Assembly: GCA_014268975.2 (NCBI GenBank)
Contig: CP077096.1
Span: 124,001-188,000, forward strand
From: Pseudomonas wayambapalatensis
Lineage (GTDB): Bacteria > Pseudomonadota > Gammaproteobacteria > Pseudomonadales > Pseudomonadaceae
DNA: 64,000 nucleotides
Reading direction: 5' to 3'
Below, piece by piece: positions 45,438 to 58,555 of the stretch. Each line of letters opens with the position of its first letter. Positions within the stretch are counted from its first letter, which is position 1. The notes beneath the pieces are model-generated. The model was given only the letters and a program-made list of their open reading frames with translations, ran no database searches and was not told the DNA's origin. Position numbers and translations under genes: made by a program.

Positions 45438-46325
45438 ATGTTCGACTGGAACGATCTGCGGTTTTTCCTCGAGTTGCAGCGCAGCGGCCGTCTGCTCACG
45501 GCGGCCAAGCGCCTCAACACCACACACAGCACCGTCGCCCGCCATATCGAGAATATCGAGAAGAACCTGGGCACCGCGCTGTTCGTCCAGCATGCCCAAG
45601 GGTACGAGCTGACACCTTCGGGCCAGGCGCTGCTCAAGCACGCCGAAGCCATGGAGAACGTCGCCCTGCTGGCGCAGGAGGAAATCACCCAGGCCATCAC
45701 GCCATTGGGCAAGATCCGCCTGGGGGTCACCGAAGGCATCGGCATCATGTTCTTCACCCCGCGCCTGGGGGCCCTGTTCGAGCGCTACCCCGGGCTTGAA
45801 GTCGAACTGGTCGCGGTGCCGCGCTTCGTCAGCATCCTCAACCGCGAAGCCGAAATCAGCATTCACCTGGAACGCCCCAATGCCGACCTGCTGATCACCC
45901 GCAAACTCACCGACTACCGCCTGGCCCTCTACGCCAGCCAGGACTATCTCGACCGCGCACCGCCGCTGCGCAACCGCGACGATCTGGCCCGGCACAGTTG
46001 GATCGGCTACGTGGACGACCTGATCTTCAGCCAGGAGCTGTTGTTCCTCAACAGCTTCTGCCGCGCGCCGAACGTGATATTCCGCAGCACCAGCGTGATC
46101 GCCCAGCAGCAGGCCGCACGCGCGGGCCTGGGCATCGCCGTGTTGCCCAACTACATGGGCCGCCACGACCCGAGCCTGGTGCGCGTGCTGCCCAGCGAAA
46201 CCATCCAGCGCAGCTACTGGATCTGTACGCGTCGCGAGCTGCACAAGTCAGTACGCCTGCGGGTGGTCTGGGACTACCTGCTCAAGCTCTGCGCCGAGCA
46301 GCAGCACGAGTTGCTAGCCGAGTAG
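45438..46325 (+). CDS. LysR-family transcriptional regulator
   Basis: A 295-residue LysR protein starting MFDWNDLRFFLEL with HTH GRLLTAAKRLNTTHSTVARHI. Divergent from the GMC-MFS genes with 147 bp between starts, so it most likely controls them. Its last 12 bases overlap the end of the convergent TauE gene. The effector is unknown. Confidence 0.9.
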   Translation: MFDWNDLRFFLELQRSGRLLTAAKRLNTTHSTVARHIENIEKNLGTALFVQHAQGYELTPSGQALLKHAEAMENVALLAQEEITQAITPLGKIRLGVTEGIGIMFFTPRLGALFERYPGLEVELVAVPRFVSILNREAEISIHLERPNADLLITRKLTDYRLALYASQDYLDRAPPLRNRDDLARHSWIGYVDDLIFSQELLFLNSFCRAPNVIFRSTSVIAQQQAARAGLGIAVLPNYMGRHDPSLVRVLPSETIQRSYWICTRRELHKSVRLRVVWDYLLKLCAEQQHELLAE

Positions 46326-47132
46326 CGCCTTGCCTGCCAGCGAGACCGCAGCCCCGATTCCCACCACCACGAACAGTTGCTGTAGGCGTGGCCCGGCCAG
46401 CTTGGCGGCCAGCGGGCGGGCCACCAGCAAGCCCAGCACCGCACCAAAGGCAAAGGGCGCGCCAACCTGCCAGTGCATGACCCCACCAAGGCTCGCACTC
46501 ACCACACTGCCAGTGGAAACCAGTGCGATCACCGCCAGGGACGTGGCGACGATGCTTTTCATGTCCAGGTTGGTATAGCGGTTCAAGGCCGGGATGATGA
46601 CGAAGCCGCCGCCGACGCCCAACAGGCCGGATAGCAGCCCGGACAACATGCCGGTGAACGCCAGCGCGCGGGCGCAGGGGAGGGTCCAGCGCAGACGTCC
46701 CTGCAAGGGATTGAGCACACACGGCATGATCTGCCGCTCACCGCATGGCGATTCGCCGCGTAGCTCGCGAGCTGCCTTGCGCCAGATGCGCAGGCAGGCA
46801 TACACCAGCACGCAGGCGAAGACCAACGCCAGCGGTGTGTTCGGTAAACGGTGCGCCAGCATCAGACCGAAAGGTGCGCAGACGATACCGATTGCCGCAA
46901 TGAACAATGCTGCGCGATAACGCACCAGCCCTTGCCGCAGGCCCAGCCCGGCGCCCACGGCAGCGGCCAGGCCGACCGCCAGCAACCCAATCGGCGCCGC
47001 CTCGACCATCGACAGCCCCAGGCCGAAAACCAGCAACGGCACCGCGAGGATCCCGCCTCCAGCCCCGGTCAGCGCCAGCACCGCACCAATGATCGCGCCC
47101 AGTCCGGCGCCAAGAAGCTGATGTTCGATCAC
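46314..47132 (-). CDS. TauE/SafE-family sulfur-anion exporter
   Basis: A 272-residue inner-membrane protein of about eight helices in two repeats, each starting with a glycine-rich motif (GAVLALTGAGGGILAVPLL; SGLLGVGGGFVIIPAL). The start is GTG at 47132, whose GTGA overlaps the stop of the SQR gene. TauE/SafE members export sulfite, sulfoacetate or thiosulfate; coupled to persulfide oxidation, sulfite or thiosulfate export is the natural inference. Confidence 0.9.
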   Translation of the reverse strand: MIEHQLLGAGLGAIIGAVLALTGAGGGILAVPLLVFGLGLSMVEAAPIGLLAVGLAAAVGAGLGLRQGLVRYRAALFIAAIGIVCAPFGLMLAHRLPNTPLALVFACVLVYACLRIWRKAARELRGESPCGERQIMPCVLNPLQGRLRWTLPCARALAFTGMLSGLLSGLLGVGGGFVIIPALNRYTNLDMKSIVATSLAVIALVSTGSVVSASLGGVMHWQVGAPFAFGAVLGLLVARPLAAKLAGPRLQQLFVVVGIGAAVSLAGKALLG

Positions 47133-48409
47133 TTCGACGCCTCGACGGCCATAGGCTGCGGCCGCGCCAGCCACTCCCGCCCCTTGAGCATCGCCTGCCA
47201 GTAAAGCGGCGGCAGTACCCGTGCCTTGAGCAACCAGGCCAGCCGCGTAGGTTTGCGTCCATCGAGCAACCAACGCGGAAAACTTGGTGCCAGCTTGCCG
47301 CCATAGGTGAACTCGGCCAGCACGATCTTGCCGCGCTCCACGGTCAGCGGGCAGGAGCCGTAGCCGTCGTAGGCGACCTGTGTCGGCAAGCGCCCGAGCG
47401 CCACCAGCACATTGTTGGCCACAACCGGTGCCTGCTTGCGTGCGGCCGCTGCGGTCTTGGCATTGCTGGTGTTGATCACGTCACCCAGGGCATGAACGTT
47501 GGCGAACTGACGGTGGCGCAAGCTGTGCGGATCGACATCCACCCATCCGCAAGCATCAGCCAATGGGCTTTGCCGGATGAAGTCCGGGGCAACCTGGGGC
47601 GGCACCACGTGCAGCATGTCGAACACTTCGGTACGTGTTTCGTTGCTACCGTCGGCGAGGGTTCGTACGAAGGTCGCCCGTTGATTCGGGCCATCGACCG
47701 CCACCAGGCGCTGGCTGTAGTTGAGGTCGACACCGTACTTGTCGATGTAGCTCATCAGTGCCGGCACATAGTCGGCAACACCGAACAGCACGGCACCGGC
47801 GTTGAAGAACGCGGGCTTGATCGCGCCCAGCCGGCCTTCACGCAGCCAGTGATCGCAGGACAGGTACAAGGCTTTCTGTGGGGCGCCGGCACATTTGATC
47901 GGCATCGGCGGTTGGCTGAACAGCGCGCGGCCCTGCTTGAGCGTCTGTACCAGCTTCCAGGTGTAGGGTGCCAGGTCGTAGCGGTAGTTGGAGGTCACGC
48001 CGTTGCGCCCAAGCGTATCTTCCAAGCCATCGATGGCTGCCCAGTCCAGCTTGAGGCCGGGGCAGACCACCAACTGCTCGTAGCTGATGGCGCGCCCGTC
48101 TTCGAGCATGACCAATTGGGCATGAGGCTCGAAACTCGTCACCCGTGCCTGAATCCAGCGCGCGCCGCTTGGCAGGGTCGCGACTGTGGATCGCGCAGTT
48201 GAGGAGGCGCTAAACACCCCGGCGCCGACCATGGTCCAGCCGGGCTGGTAGTAATGAACGTCCGACGGATCGATCAGGGCGATGTCCAGCGACGGATCAC
48301 GTTTGATCAGGCTGGATGCCGTGGCGATGCCAGCGGCACCGGCGCCCACGATCAACACCTTGTGGTGTTCGGTACTGGGCGCAACGGCAGGGGACTGCAA
48401 GGCAGGCAT
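47129..48409 (-). CDS. sqr: Sulfide:quinone oxidoreductase
   Basis: A 426-residue peripheral membrane flavoprotein that oxidises H2S to polysulfide or glutathione persulfide and passes electrons to quinone. FAD loop VLIVGAGAAGIATASSL; redox cysteines visible in MPIKCAGAPQKALYLSCDHW. The C-terminal amphipathic region would bind the membrane. It lies 39 bp downstream of the persulfide dioxygenase gene and overlaps the exporter gene. Confidence 0.92.
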   Translation of the reverse strand: MPALQSPAVAPSTEHHKVLIVGAGAAGIATASSLIKRDPSLDIALIDPSDVHYYQPGWTMVGAGVFSASSTARSTVATLPSGARWIQARVTSFEPHAQLVMLEDGRAISYEQLVVCPGLKLDWAAIDGLEDTLGRNGVTSNYRYDLAPYTWKLVQTLKQGRALFSQPPMPIKCAGAPQKALYLSCDHWLREGRLGAIKPAFFNAGAVLFGVADYVPALMSYIDKYGVDLNYSQRLVAVDGPNQRATFVRTLADGSNETRTEVFDMLHVVPPQVAPDFIRQSPLADACGWVDVDPHSLRHRQFANVHALGDVINTSNAKTAAAARKQAPVVANNVLVALGRLPTQVAYDGYGSCPLTVERGKIVLAEFTYGGKLAPSFPRWLLDGRKPTRLAWLLKARVLPPLYWQAMLKGREWLARPQPMAVEASK

Positions 48410-48448
48410 GGTGTTTCCTTTGAATACTTATCAGGTGTGCTGAGCCGC

Positions 48449-49333
48449 TCAAATCGCGTTCAGCGGGATCTTCAGGTAGCGCACGCCATTGTCTTCCGGC
48501 TCGGGCAACTGCCCGCTGCGCATGTTGACTTGCACCGAAGGCAGGATCAGCACCGGCATGTCGAGGGTCTTGTCACGGGCTTCGCGCATCTCGACAAAGC
48601 TGTCTTCGCTGACACCCTGGTGAATATGGATGTTGCTGGCGCGCTGCTCGGCCACCGTGGTCACGTAGCGCAACTCACGGCCACCGGGCAGATAGTCATG
48701 GCACATGAACAGCCGGGTCTGGTCAGGGAAGGCCAGCAGGCGACGGATCGAGCGATACAGCGTGCGAGCGCTGGCGCCGGGGAAATCGCAACGGGCGGTG
48801 CCGTAGTCGGGCATGAACAACGTGTCGCCGACAAACACGGCAATCTCGCCCGCATCCTCGATCATGTAGCTCATGCACGCGGGGGTATGCCCTGGCGTGT
48901 GCAGCGCGCGGGCATGCAGGTTGCCGATACGGAAACCTTCCTCGTCCACGAACAGCACATCGAACTGACTACCATCCCGGGCAAAACCAGGCTCGGCGTT
49001 AAACAGCGAACCGAAGGTTTTCTGCACCTGGGTGATGTGGGCGCCAATGGCAATCTGGCCGCCCAGCCGTTGCTTGAGGTAGGCCGCTGCCGAGAGGTGG
49101 TCCGCATGCACGTGGGTTTCAAGAATCCACTGCACCTTGGCACCCAATGCCTCGACCTGCGCGATCAGCCGGTCGGCAGAGGCGTGGCTGGTACGGCCTG
49201 ACTTCGGATCGTAATCCAGCACGCTGTCGATCAATGCGCAGTGCTTTGTTTCGCGGTCCATGAGCAGGTAGCTGATGGTCGAGGTCGCCGGGTCGAACAG
49301 GGCTTCCACATGAAGGTTGTTGCCAATGATCAT
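48449..49333 (-). CDS. Persulfide dioxygenase, metallo-beta-lactamase fold
   Basis: A 294-residue iron-dependent MBL-fold enzyme of the ETHE1/PDO-Blh type that oxidises glutathione persulfide to sulfite. Metal ligands are in HVHADH (74-79), [12 protein letters not shown] and [10 protein letters not shown]; the ARCDFPGA segment is typical of persulfide dioxygenases. The ATG at 49333 follows GGAG. First gene of the sulfide operon, preceded by a candidate sigma-54 promoter and TGGCAGT repeats. Confidence 0.92.
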   Translation of the reverse strand: MIIGNNLHVEALFDPATSTISYLLMDRETKHCALIDSVLDYDPKSGRTSHASADRLIAQVEALGAKVQWILETHVHADHLSAAAYLKQRLGGQIAIGAHITQVQKTFGSLFNAEPGFARDGSQFDVLFVDEEGFRIGNLHARALHTPGHTPACMSYMIEDAGEIAVFVGDTLFMPDYGTARCDFPGASARTLYRSIRRLLAFPDQTRLFMCHDYLPGGRELRYVTTVAEQRASNIHIHQGVSEDSFVEMREARDKTLDMPVLILPSVQVNMRSGQLPEPEDNGVRYLKIPLNAI

Positions 49334-49393
49334 CACAGTCTCCAAAGCGCTGCCGCACCTGAATAGAGGCGGCGGCAGGAACAGACGCTTTAT

Positions 49394-49409
49394 CAAGATG
49401 CATGCCAGG
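49394..49409 (-). promoter_or_regulatory. Candidate sigma-54 promoter of the sulfide operon
   Basis: On the minus strand CTGGCATGCATCTTGAT has GG, ten bases, then GA, close to the -24/-12 consensus TGGCAC-N5-TTGCA with C replaced by A at the -12 dinucleotide. It lies about 60 bp upstream of the dioxygenase ATG. Confidence 0.6.
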
Positions 49410-49466
49410 TCATTTCTCGCGGATATGTCCTGCATTTGCAGGTGTTGTATCAACACGATAGTTAAA

Positions 49467-49520
49467 GACTGCCAAGAAGACTGGCAGTCATCTGTCAGCT
49501 GCTGGCAGTGATTGGCAGTC
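49467..49520. promoter_or_regulatory. Likely activator-binding repeats (UAS) for the FisR-like protein
   Basis: An inverted pair GACTGCCA (49467-49474) and TGGCAGTC (49482-49489) is followed by TGGCAGT at 49503 and TGGCAGTC at 49513. Three same-direction TGGCAGT copies plus one inverted copy, 60-125 bp upstream of the -24/-12 site, fit an enhancer for a sigma-54 activator. Confidence 0.6.
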
Positions 49521-49558
49521 CTTGTTAACCTCGCCGGGTAGTTTTTGCCGGTGCCCCC

Positions 49559-50863
49559 ATGTCCGAGCTTCCTGCTGCAAACCATCCTGCCATCCTCGCG
49601 CTGGTGTCCTACCTCGAACACGATGTGTTGCCCGCCATCGTGCTCGATACCGACTACAACATTCTTGCGGCCAACGCGGCGTATCGACGCCAGTTCGCCA
49701 CGCAGGATCGCGCCCCTCTGGGAGAAAAGTGTCACAGGGTTTCGCACCACTACGCCGTGCCCTGCGATCAGGCTGGGGAGCACTGTCCGCTGCGCAAGGC
49801 ATGGGACAGCAAGATGCCGGAGCGCGTGTTGCACATTCATCACACCCCGCGCGGGCCGGAACATGTGGACGTCGAACTGCGGCCGATCCTCGACGAGCAG
49901 GGCAAGGTGGTGGCATTCGTCGAACGGCTGACCAGCATCACCCTGGCGTCCGCACAACCGCAGCAGCAGGGGCTGGTCGGGCAGTCACCGGCGTTCAAGT
50001 CGGCACTCGCCAGCCTTCAACGGGCCGCTCCGGCTCAGATTCCGGTGTTGCTCCAAGGTGAGTCTGGAACAGGCAAGGAGCTGTTCGCCCGCGCCCTGCA
50101 CCTGGGTAGCCCCCGGGCCAACGGCCCGCTGGTGGTGGTCGATTGCACCGGCCTCACCGAATCACTGTTCGAGAGTGAGCTGTTTGGTTACGAGAAAGGC
50201 GCGTTCACAGGCGCGACACAACGCAAGATCGGCTTGGCCGAGGCGGCGCATGGCGGCACCCTGTTCCTGGACGAGATCGGTGAAGTGCCGCTGGCCATGC
50301 AGGTCAAACTGCTGCGCCTGATCGAGACCGGCAGTTTTCGCCCGGTGGGCAGCCTGCGCACCGTGCACTCGGATTTCCGCCTGGTGTCGGCGACACACAA
50401 GCCGCTCAAGGCGATGGTCGCGCAGGGCGCCTTCCGTGAAGACCTGTATTACCGCATCAGTGGATTTCCGATTCGTCTGCCGGCGCTGCGTGAGCGTGTC
50501 GAAGATTTGCCGCTACTGATTGAAAGCCTGCTGCAACGTATCGCGGGCAAAGGCGCACCTCGAATCAGCCATGACGCACTCGAGCGTCTCAACCTGCATC
50601 CGTTTCCGGGAAATATTCGTGAGCTGCGGAACATGCTGGAGAGGGCCTGGCTGTTTGCCGATGATGGTTTGATTCGCAGTGAACATCTGGTCGAAGACAC
50701 CGATCTGGACTCACCGGCGAGACATCAATCACGCGAGCAGCATGAACTGAAGGCGCTCGCTCAAGCACTGGACAGCTTCCAGGGATCGCGACGCGAGCTG
50801 GCCAAGCAGCTGGGGATGAGTGAACGCACCTTGTACAGAAGGCTCAAGGACCTCGAATCCTGA
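49559..50863 (+). CDS. fisR: FisR-like sigma-54 activator sensing sulfane sulfur
   Basis: A 434-residue activator: N-terminal sensor domain, AAA+ domain with Walker A GESGTGKE (167-174) and sigma-54 contact GAFTGA (214-219), and a C-terminal Fis-type HTH ([21 protein letters not shown]). The sensor holds Cys58, Cys69 and Cys76, the same 11- and 7-residue spacing as the three reactive cysteines (53, 64, 71) of FisR, which senses sulfane sulfur in Cupriavidus. It is divergent from the sulfide operon, which it should activate. Confidence 0.88.
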   Translation: MSELPAANHPAILALVSYLEHDVLPAIVLDTDYNILAANAAYRRQFATQDRAPLGEKCHRVSHHYAVPCDQAGEHCPLRKAWDSKMPERVLHIHHTPRGPEHVDVELRPILDEQGKVVAFVERLTSITLASAQPQQQGLVGQSPAFKSALASLQRAAPAQIPVLLQGESGTGKELFARALHLGSPRANGPLVVVDCTGLTESLFESELFGYEKGAFTGATQRKIGLAEAAHGGTLFLDEIGEVPLAMQVKLLRLIETGSFRPVGSLRTVHSDFRLVSATHKPLKAMVAQGAFREDLYYRISGFPIRLPALRERVEDLPLLIESLLQRIAGKGAPRISHDALERLNLHPFPGNIRELRNMLERAWLFADDGLIRSEHLVEDTDLDSPARHQSREQHELKALAQALDSFQGSRRELAKQLGMSERTLYRRLKDLES

Positions 50864-50877
50864 CGCCCGTTGAACAG

Positions 50878-50893
50878 TGTTTCACGTGGAACA
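50878..50893. promoter_or_regulatory. parS-like ParB site 1
   Basis: TGTTTCACGTGGAACA, one base from the perfect palindrome found at 53428. It lies just after the fisR stop. Confidence 0.8.
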
Positions 50894-50919
50894 TTCGTGT
50901 TTCGTGCCCCAGAAAACGA

Positions 50920-50947
50920 AAAAGCCAAGGTCTAGACCTTGGCTTTT
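50920..50947. terminator. Bidirectional terminator between fisR and gyrB
   Basis: A perfect 28-bp palindrome with arms AAAAGCCAAGGTCT, giving a strong stem with A and T runs for both convergent genes. Confidence 0.92.
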
Positions 50948-50965
50948 CGTAGCTGAAGCTCGTAA

Positions 50966-54494
<3,529 letters not shown>

Positions 54495-54509
54495 TTGGCC
54501 TGCTACGGG

Positions 54510-55613
54510 TTACAGACGCATCGGCATGACAACGTAGGACGAGTCGTCATTGCCGGCTTCCTGCAGCAAGGCGCTGCTGTTGGAGTCGGCGAGAATCAGA
54601 CGAACCTGCTCAGTGGTCATGACCCCAAGAACGTCCAGCAAGTAGCTGACGTTGAAGCCGATCTCCAGCGAACTGCCTTCGTAGTCGACGCTGATCTCTT
54701 CTTCAGCTTCTTCCTGCTCGGGGTTGTTGGCCTGAATCTTCAGCTGACCGGAGGCCAGTTGTAGACGAATGCCACGGTACTTCTCGTTGGACAGGATCGC
54801 AGTACGGCTGAACGCTTCACGCAGCGCCTGACGGTCACCGATCACCAGCTTGTCACCACCCTTGGGCAATACGCGCTCGTAATCCGGGAACTTGCCGTCG
54901 ACCAGTTTCGAGGTAAAGGTGAACTCACCGGTGGTGGCGCGAATGTGGTGCTGGCCCAGGACAATGCTGACCATGCCTTCCGGATCGGTCAGCAGGCGCG
55001 CCAGTTCCAGGATACCTTTGCGCGGCACAATGACCTGGTGACGCTCGGCCTGGCCAATGGGCGCCTGCATGGCGCACAGTGCCAGACGGTGACCGTCAGT
55101 GGCGACAGCACGCAGCGTGTCGGTGGAGACCTCCAGCAGCATGCCGTTGAGGTAGTAGCGAACGTCCTGCTGGGCCATGGCGAAGCTGGTGCGCTCGATC
55201 AGGCGACGCAGCTTGCTCTGCTCCAGGTTGCAGGTGAGCGAACCTGGGCCTTCTTCCACGGTGGGGAAGTCGTTGGCCGGCAAGGTCGAAAGGGTGAAGC
55301 GGCTACGACCAGCCTTGACCAGCAGCTTCTGCTCATCGACCTTGATATCGATCAGCACATCGCTGGGCAGGCTCTTGCAGATGTCCATCAGCTTGCGCGC
55401 CGGGACGGTGATCTCGCCAGGCTCAGCCGGCTCTTCCAGTTGCACGCGGCCAACCAGTTCGACTTCCAGGTCGGTACCGGTCAACGACAGCTGATGGCCT
55501 TGCACGACCAGCAGTACGTTGGACAGGACCGGCAAGGTCTGGCGGCGCTCGACGACGCCTGCGACCAGTTGCAGGGGTTTCAACAGGGCTTCGCGTTGAA
55601 TGGTGAAATGCAT
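54510..55613 (-). CDS. dnaN: DNA polymerase III sliding clamp (beta)
   Basis: A 367-residue clamp protein of three similar domains, starting MHFTIQREALLKPLQLV and ending with the conserved YVVMPMRL. It holds polymerases on DNA. It lies 40 bp after dnaA and 15 bp before recF in the origin operon. Confidence 0.99.
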   Translation of the reverse strand: MHFTIQREALLKPLQLVAGVVERRQTLPVLSNVLLVVQGHQLSLTGTDLEVELVGRVQLEEPAEPGEITVPARKLMDICKSLPSDVLIDIKVDEQKLLVKAGRSRFTLSTLPANDFPTVEEGPGSLTCNLEQSKLRRLIERTSFAMAQQDVRYYLNGMLLEVSTDTLRAVATDGHRLALCAMQAPIGQAERHQVIVPRKGILELARLLTDPEGMVSIVLGQHHIRATTGEFTFTSKLVDGKFPDYERVLPKGGDKLVIGDRQALREAFSRTAILSNEKYRGIRLQLASGQLKIQANNPEQEEAEEEISVDYEGSSLEIGFNVSYLLDVLGVMTTEQVRLILADSNSSALLQEAGNDDSSYVVMPMRL

Positions 55614-55653
55614 GGTCTAGTCCCTTGCCTTCAAAGAGCTGCGCCGGCACCCA

Positions 55654-57183
55654 TCAGGTGGTCAGCGTGCGCAGCAGGTTCTTGTAGTCCTCGCGGATGT
55701 CCGCGTCGGATTCCTTCAATTCGTTGATCTTGCGGCAAGCGTGCAGCACGGTGGTGTGGTCCCGACCGCCGAACATGTCGCCGATCTCCGGCAGACTGTG
55801 GTTGGTCAGCTCCTTGGACAACGCCATGGCCACCTGCCGCGGACGCGCGACAGAGCGCGAGCGGCGCTTGGACAACAGATCGGAGATCTTGATCTTGTAG
55901 TACTCGGCGACCGTACGCTGGATGTTATCCACACTGACCAGTTTGTCTTGCAGCGCCAGCAGATCCTTGAGCGATTCGCGAATCAACTCGATGGTGATAT
56001 CTCGCCCCATGAAGTGCGAGTGAGCAATCACCCGCTTCAATGCACCTTCCAGTTCACGCACGTTGGAGCGGATGCGCTGGGCAATGAAGAACGCAGCATC
56101 GTGCGGCAGTTCGACCTTGGCCTGGTCGGCCTTCTTCATGAGGATCGCCACGCGGGTTTCCAGCTCCGGTGGCTCGACAGCCACCGTCAGGCCCCAACCG
56201 AAACGCGACTTCAGGCGCTCTTCCAGGCCTTCGATCTCTTTAGGGTAGCGGTCACTGGTGAGGATGACCTGCTGTCCACCCTCAAGCAGGGCATTGAAGG
56301 TGTGGAAGAACTCTTCCTGGGAACGCTCTTTGCGGGCGAAGAACTGGATATCGTCGATCAACAGCGCGTCCACCGAACGGTAGAAGCGCTTGAATTCGTT
56401 GATTGCGTTCAACTGCAACGCCTTGACCATATCGGCGACGAAGCGCTCCGAGTGCAGGTAGACGACCTTGGCATTCGGGTTCTTCTTCAGCAGGTGGTTA
56501 CCCACAGCGTGCATCAAGTGCGTCTTACCCAGGCCCACGCCACCATAAAGGAAGAGCGGGTTGTAACCATGCTTGGGGTTGTCGGCAACCTGCCAGGCCG
56601 CAGCGCGCGCCAGCTGGTTGGACTTACCCTCCACGAAGGTCTCGAAGGTGAAGGTTCGGTTCAGGTAGCTGGTGTGCTTGAGCGCACCTTCGACCTGGAC
56701 GGTCCGTTGCTCGGTACGGGTGGTTGCCGCAGGCGCAGGCGTCGAATCACCCACCCCATCGAAACCGTCGTGGGACGTAGATTCCTGCACCTCACTGACC
56801 AACTCAGGCTCGAGCGCCGTGACCGGTGCACTGGCAACCGCTGTTGGCTGAACAGCCGGCTTGGCCTGGCTCTGGGCCAGCGATGCGGCGACCGCAGCAC
56901 TGACCGGTGCGTTAGGTGCCGCTCGTGGAGCGGAGCTGCGGCGGCTGCCTATTAATAAGGAGAGGGCAGGTGCAAGGCCGTTTCCTTGTTCACCCAGCAG
57001 TTCGAGCAGGCGGCCGAGGTACTTTTCATTGACCCAATCGAGAACGAAACGGTTAGGCGCATAGACGCGCAACTCGTCGCCTTCGGCTTCGACCTGTAGC
57101 GGACGGATCCAGGTGTTGAATTGCTGGGCAGGCAGTTCGTCGCGCAGAAGCTCCACGCACTGCTGCCAAAGTTCCACTGACAC
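55654..57183 (-). CDS. dnaA: Chromosomal replication initiator
   Basis: Binds DnaA boxes and melts oriC. From GTG at 57183 the product is 509 residues ([13 protein letters not shown]), preceded by AGGGGA. Domain I is residues 1-85, a variable proline/alanine-rich linker follows to about 175, then AAA+ ([28 protein letters not shown]) and the domain IV DNA-binding signature [15 protein letters not shown]. oriC lies immediately upstream, allowing autoregulation through the box at 57252. Confidence 0.99.
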   Translation of the reverse strand: MSVELWQQCVELLRDELPAQQFNTWIRPLQVEAEGDELRVYAPNRFVLDWVNEKYLGRLLELLGEQGNGLAPALSLLIGSRRSSAPRAAPNAPVSAAVAASLAQSQAKPAVQPTAVASAPVTALEPELVSEVQESTSHDGFDGVGDSTPAPAATTRTEQRTVQVEGALKHTSYLNRTFTFETFVEGKSNQLARAAAWQVADNPKHGYNPLFLYGGVGLGKTHLMHAVGNHLLKKNPNAKVVYLHSERFVADMVKALQLNAINEFKRFYRSVDALLIDDIQFFARKERSQEEFFHTFNALLEGGQQVILTSDRYPKEIEGLEERLKSRFGWGLTVAVEPPELETRVAILMKKADQAKVELPHDAAFFIAQRIRSNVRELEGALKRVIAHSHFMGRDITIELIRESLKDLLALQDKLVSVDNIQRTVAEYYKIKISDLLSKRRSRSVARPRQVAMALSKELTNHSLPEIGDMFGGRDHTTVLHACRKINELKESDADIREDYKNLLRTLTT

Positions 57184-57640
57184 GGATATCCCCTGAGTTG
57201 AAAGCCGGATGAGGCAAAAACAAACCGCCATTGTACCGGGCGAGCAGTCACTTATCCACATGTCGTGGTGTGTTGAGCTGTGCCAAATCAGTCATTTAGC
57301 GGCAAAAACGACCTTTCAAGCGGAAAATAAGCCCTGTGGATAACCGCACATGAGGGCTATGCACAACCCTGGGCTCAGCCCTGTGGATAATTCATCTGTG
57401 GATAAATACCTGTTCCATCCACAGCTTTTCCGCGGGTCCGGCACAGCCAGAGCACCTGTTACCGACATACTTATGATTCTCTGTACAGTCGATGGATTGT
57501 GGCCTGCAATAGGTTATCCACAGATACTTATCCACTTAAGATCTATAAGTTCTTCAAAAAAGCTTTCTATATGTCTCTCTTTTTTTACATGTTGAGCATC
57601 TGTTCCGTATGAATCAACCGGTCCTCAGGCTGGCAGAGGG
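57184..57640. other. oriC: Chromosomal replication origin oriC (dnaA-rpmH gap)
   Basis: Perfect DnaA boxes (TTATCCACA or complement) occur at 57252-57260, 57335-57343, 57382-57390, 57397-57405 and 57514-57522, with a one-mismatch box at 57528-57536 and a weaker one near 57415. Beside the last pair is an AT-rich stretch (about 57537-57592, with T and A runs), the likely unwinding element. Box orientation changes between the left and right clusters. The gap has no coding frame of merit. Confidence 0.93.
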
Positions 57641-57673
57641 GAAAGGTCGTCTATAAGGAATGCTGGTTGGAAA

Positions 57674-57702
57674 TTGACCTATCGGCTTGCTTTCTCTAGA
57701 AT
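57674..57702 (+). promoter_or_regulatory. Sigma-70 promoter of rpmH
   Basis: TTGACC at 57674-57679, 17-base spacer, TAGAAT at 57697-57702. It lies 60 bases before rpmH and probably drives rpmH-rnpA-yidD-yidC. Confidence 0.75.
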
Positions 57703-57762
57703 CGCCGGTCTCTTAAAAAGGGGGCCATCCCGGCCCGTTGTCGACAACCCAGGTAACACGCC

Positions 57763-57897
57763 ATGAAACGTACTTTCCAACCAAGCACCATCAAGCGCGC
57801 GCGCACCCACGGTTTCCGTGCCCGTATGGCCACCAAGAACGGCCGCGCTGTTCTGTCGCGTCGTCGTGCCAAAGGCCGTAAGCGTCTGGCAATTTGA
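57763..57897 (+). CDS. rpmH: 50S ribosomal protein L34
   Basis: A 44-residue, highly basic ribosomal protein: [20 protein letters not shown] at the start and [12 protein letters not shown] at the end, the full conserved length. First gene of the rightward origin-proximal operon; rnpA follows after 13 bases. Confidence 0.99.
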   Translation: MKRTFQPSTIKRARTHGFRARMATKNGRAVLSRRRAKGRKRLAI

Positions 57898-57910
57898 TTT
57901 TTCGGCACAG

Positions 57911-58315
57911 GTGGTGAGTCAGGACTTCAGTCGGGATAAGCGACTGCTTACACCCCGGCATTTCAAAGCAGTCTTCGACTCCCCAACCGGCAAGGTTCCA
58001 GGGAAAAGCCTGCTCATCCTTGCCCGCGAGAACGGCCTCGATCATCCACGCCTCGGCCTGGTGATCGGCAAGAAGAGCGTCAAGCTCGCCGTTCAACGCA
58101 ACCGCCTCAAACGCCTGATGCGCGACTCATTCCGTCTGAACCAGCAAAGTCTGGCCGGGCTGGATATCGTGATCGTCGCGCGCAAGGGGTTGGGTGAGAT
58201 AGAAAACCCAGAATTGCACCAACACTTTGGCAAACTCTGGAAGCGCCTGGCCCGCAGTCGGCCCTCTCCAGCGGTACCTGCCGATTCCGCACGGGTAGAC
58301 AGTCACGATGCGTAA
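57911..58315 (+). CDS. rnpA: Ribonuclease P protein component
   Basis: A 134-residue basic protein that assists the RNase P RNA in tRNA 5' processing. The RNR motif region reads [18 protein letters not shown]. It starts with GTG at 57911 (product [13 protein letters not shown]); a second GTG follows directly. The upstream frame overlaps rpmH and is not used. It overlaps yidD by eight bases. Confidence 0.97.
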   Translation: MVSQDFSRDKRLLTPRHFKAVFDSPTGKVPGKSLLILARENGLDHPRLGLVIGKKSVKLAVQRNRLKRLMRDSFRLNQQSLAGLDIVIVARKGLGEIENPELHQHFGKLWKRLARSRPSPAVPADSARVDSHDA

Positions 58316-58553
58316 ACTGGCCCTCGTTCCGATCCAGTTCTACCGTTACGCCATTAGTCCTCTGATGGCCAGTCACTGTCGTTTCTACCCCAGTTGCTCC
58401 TGTTACGCGTATGAAGCCATAGAAAACCATGGCCTCTTGCGTGGCGGGTGGCTTGCCGTTCGTCGCCTGGGTCGTTGTCATCCGTGGAATGATGGCGGTT
58501 TCGATCCCGTCCCGCCTGCTCCTTCCTCCCGAACTTCTTCGATAGCCGAGTAA
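58308..58553 (+). CDS. yidD: Membrane protein insertion efficiency factor
   Basis: An 81-residue small membrane-associated protein with the family core [20 protein letters not shown] and [15 protein letters not shown]. It is thought to aid YidC-dependent insertion. The start lies inside rnpA, and yidC begins three bases after its stop. Confidence 0.96.
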   Translation: MRKLALVPIQFYRYAISPLMASHCRFYPSCSCYAYEAIENHGLLRGGWLAVRRLGRCHPWNDGGFDPVPPAPSSRTSSIAE

Positions 58554-58555
58554 TC

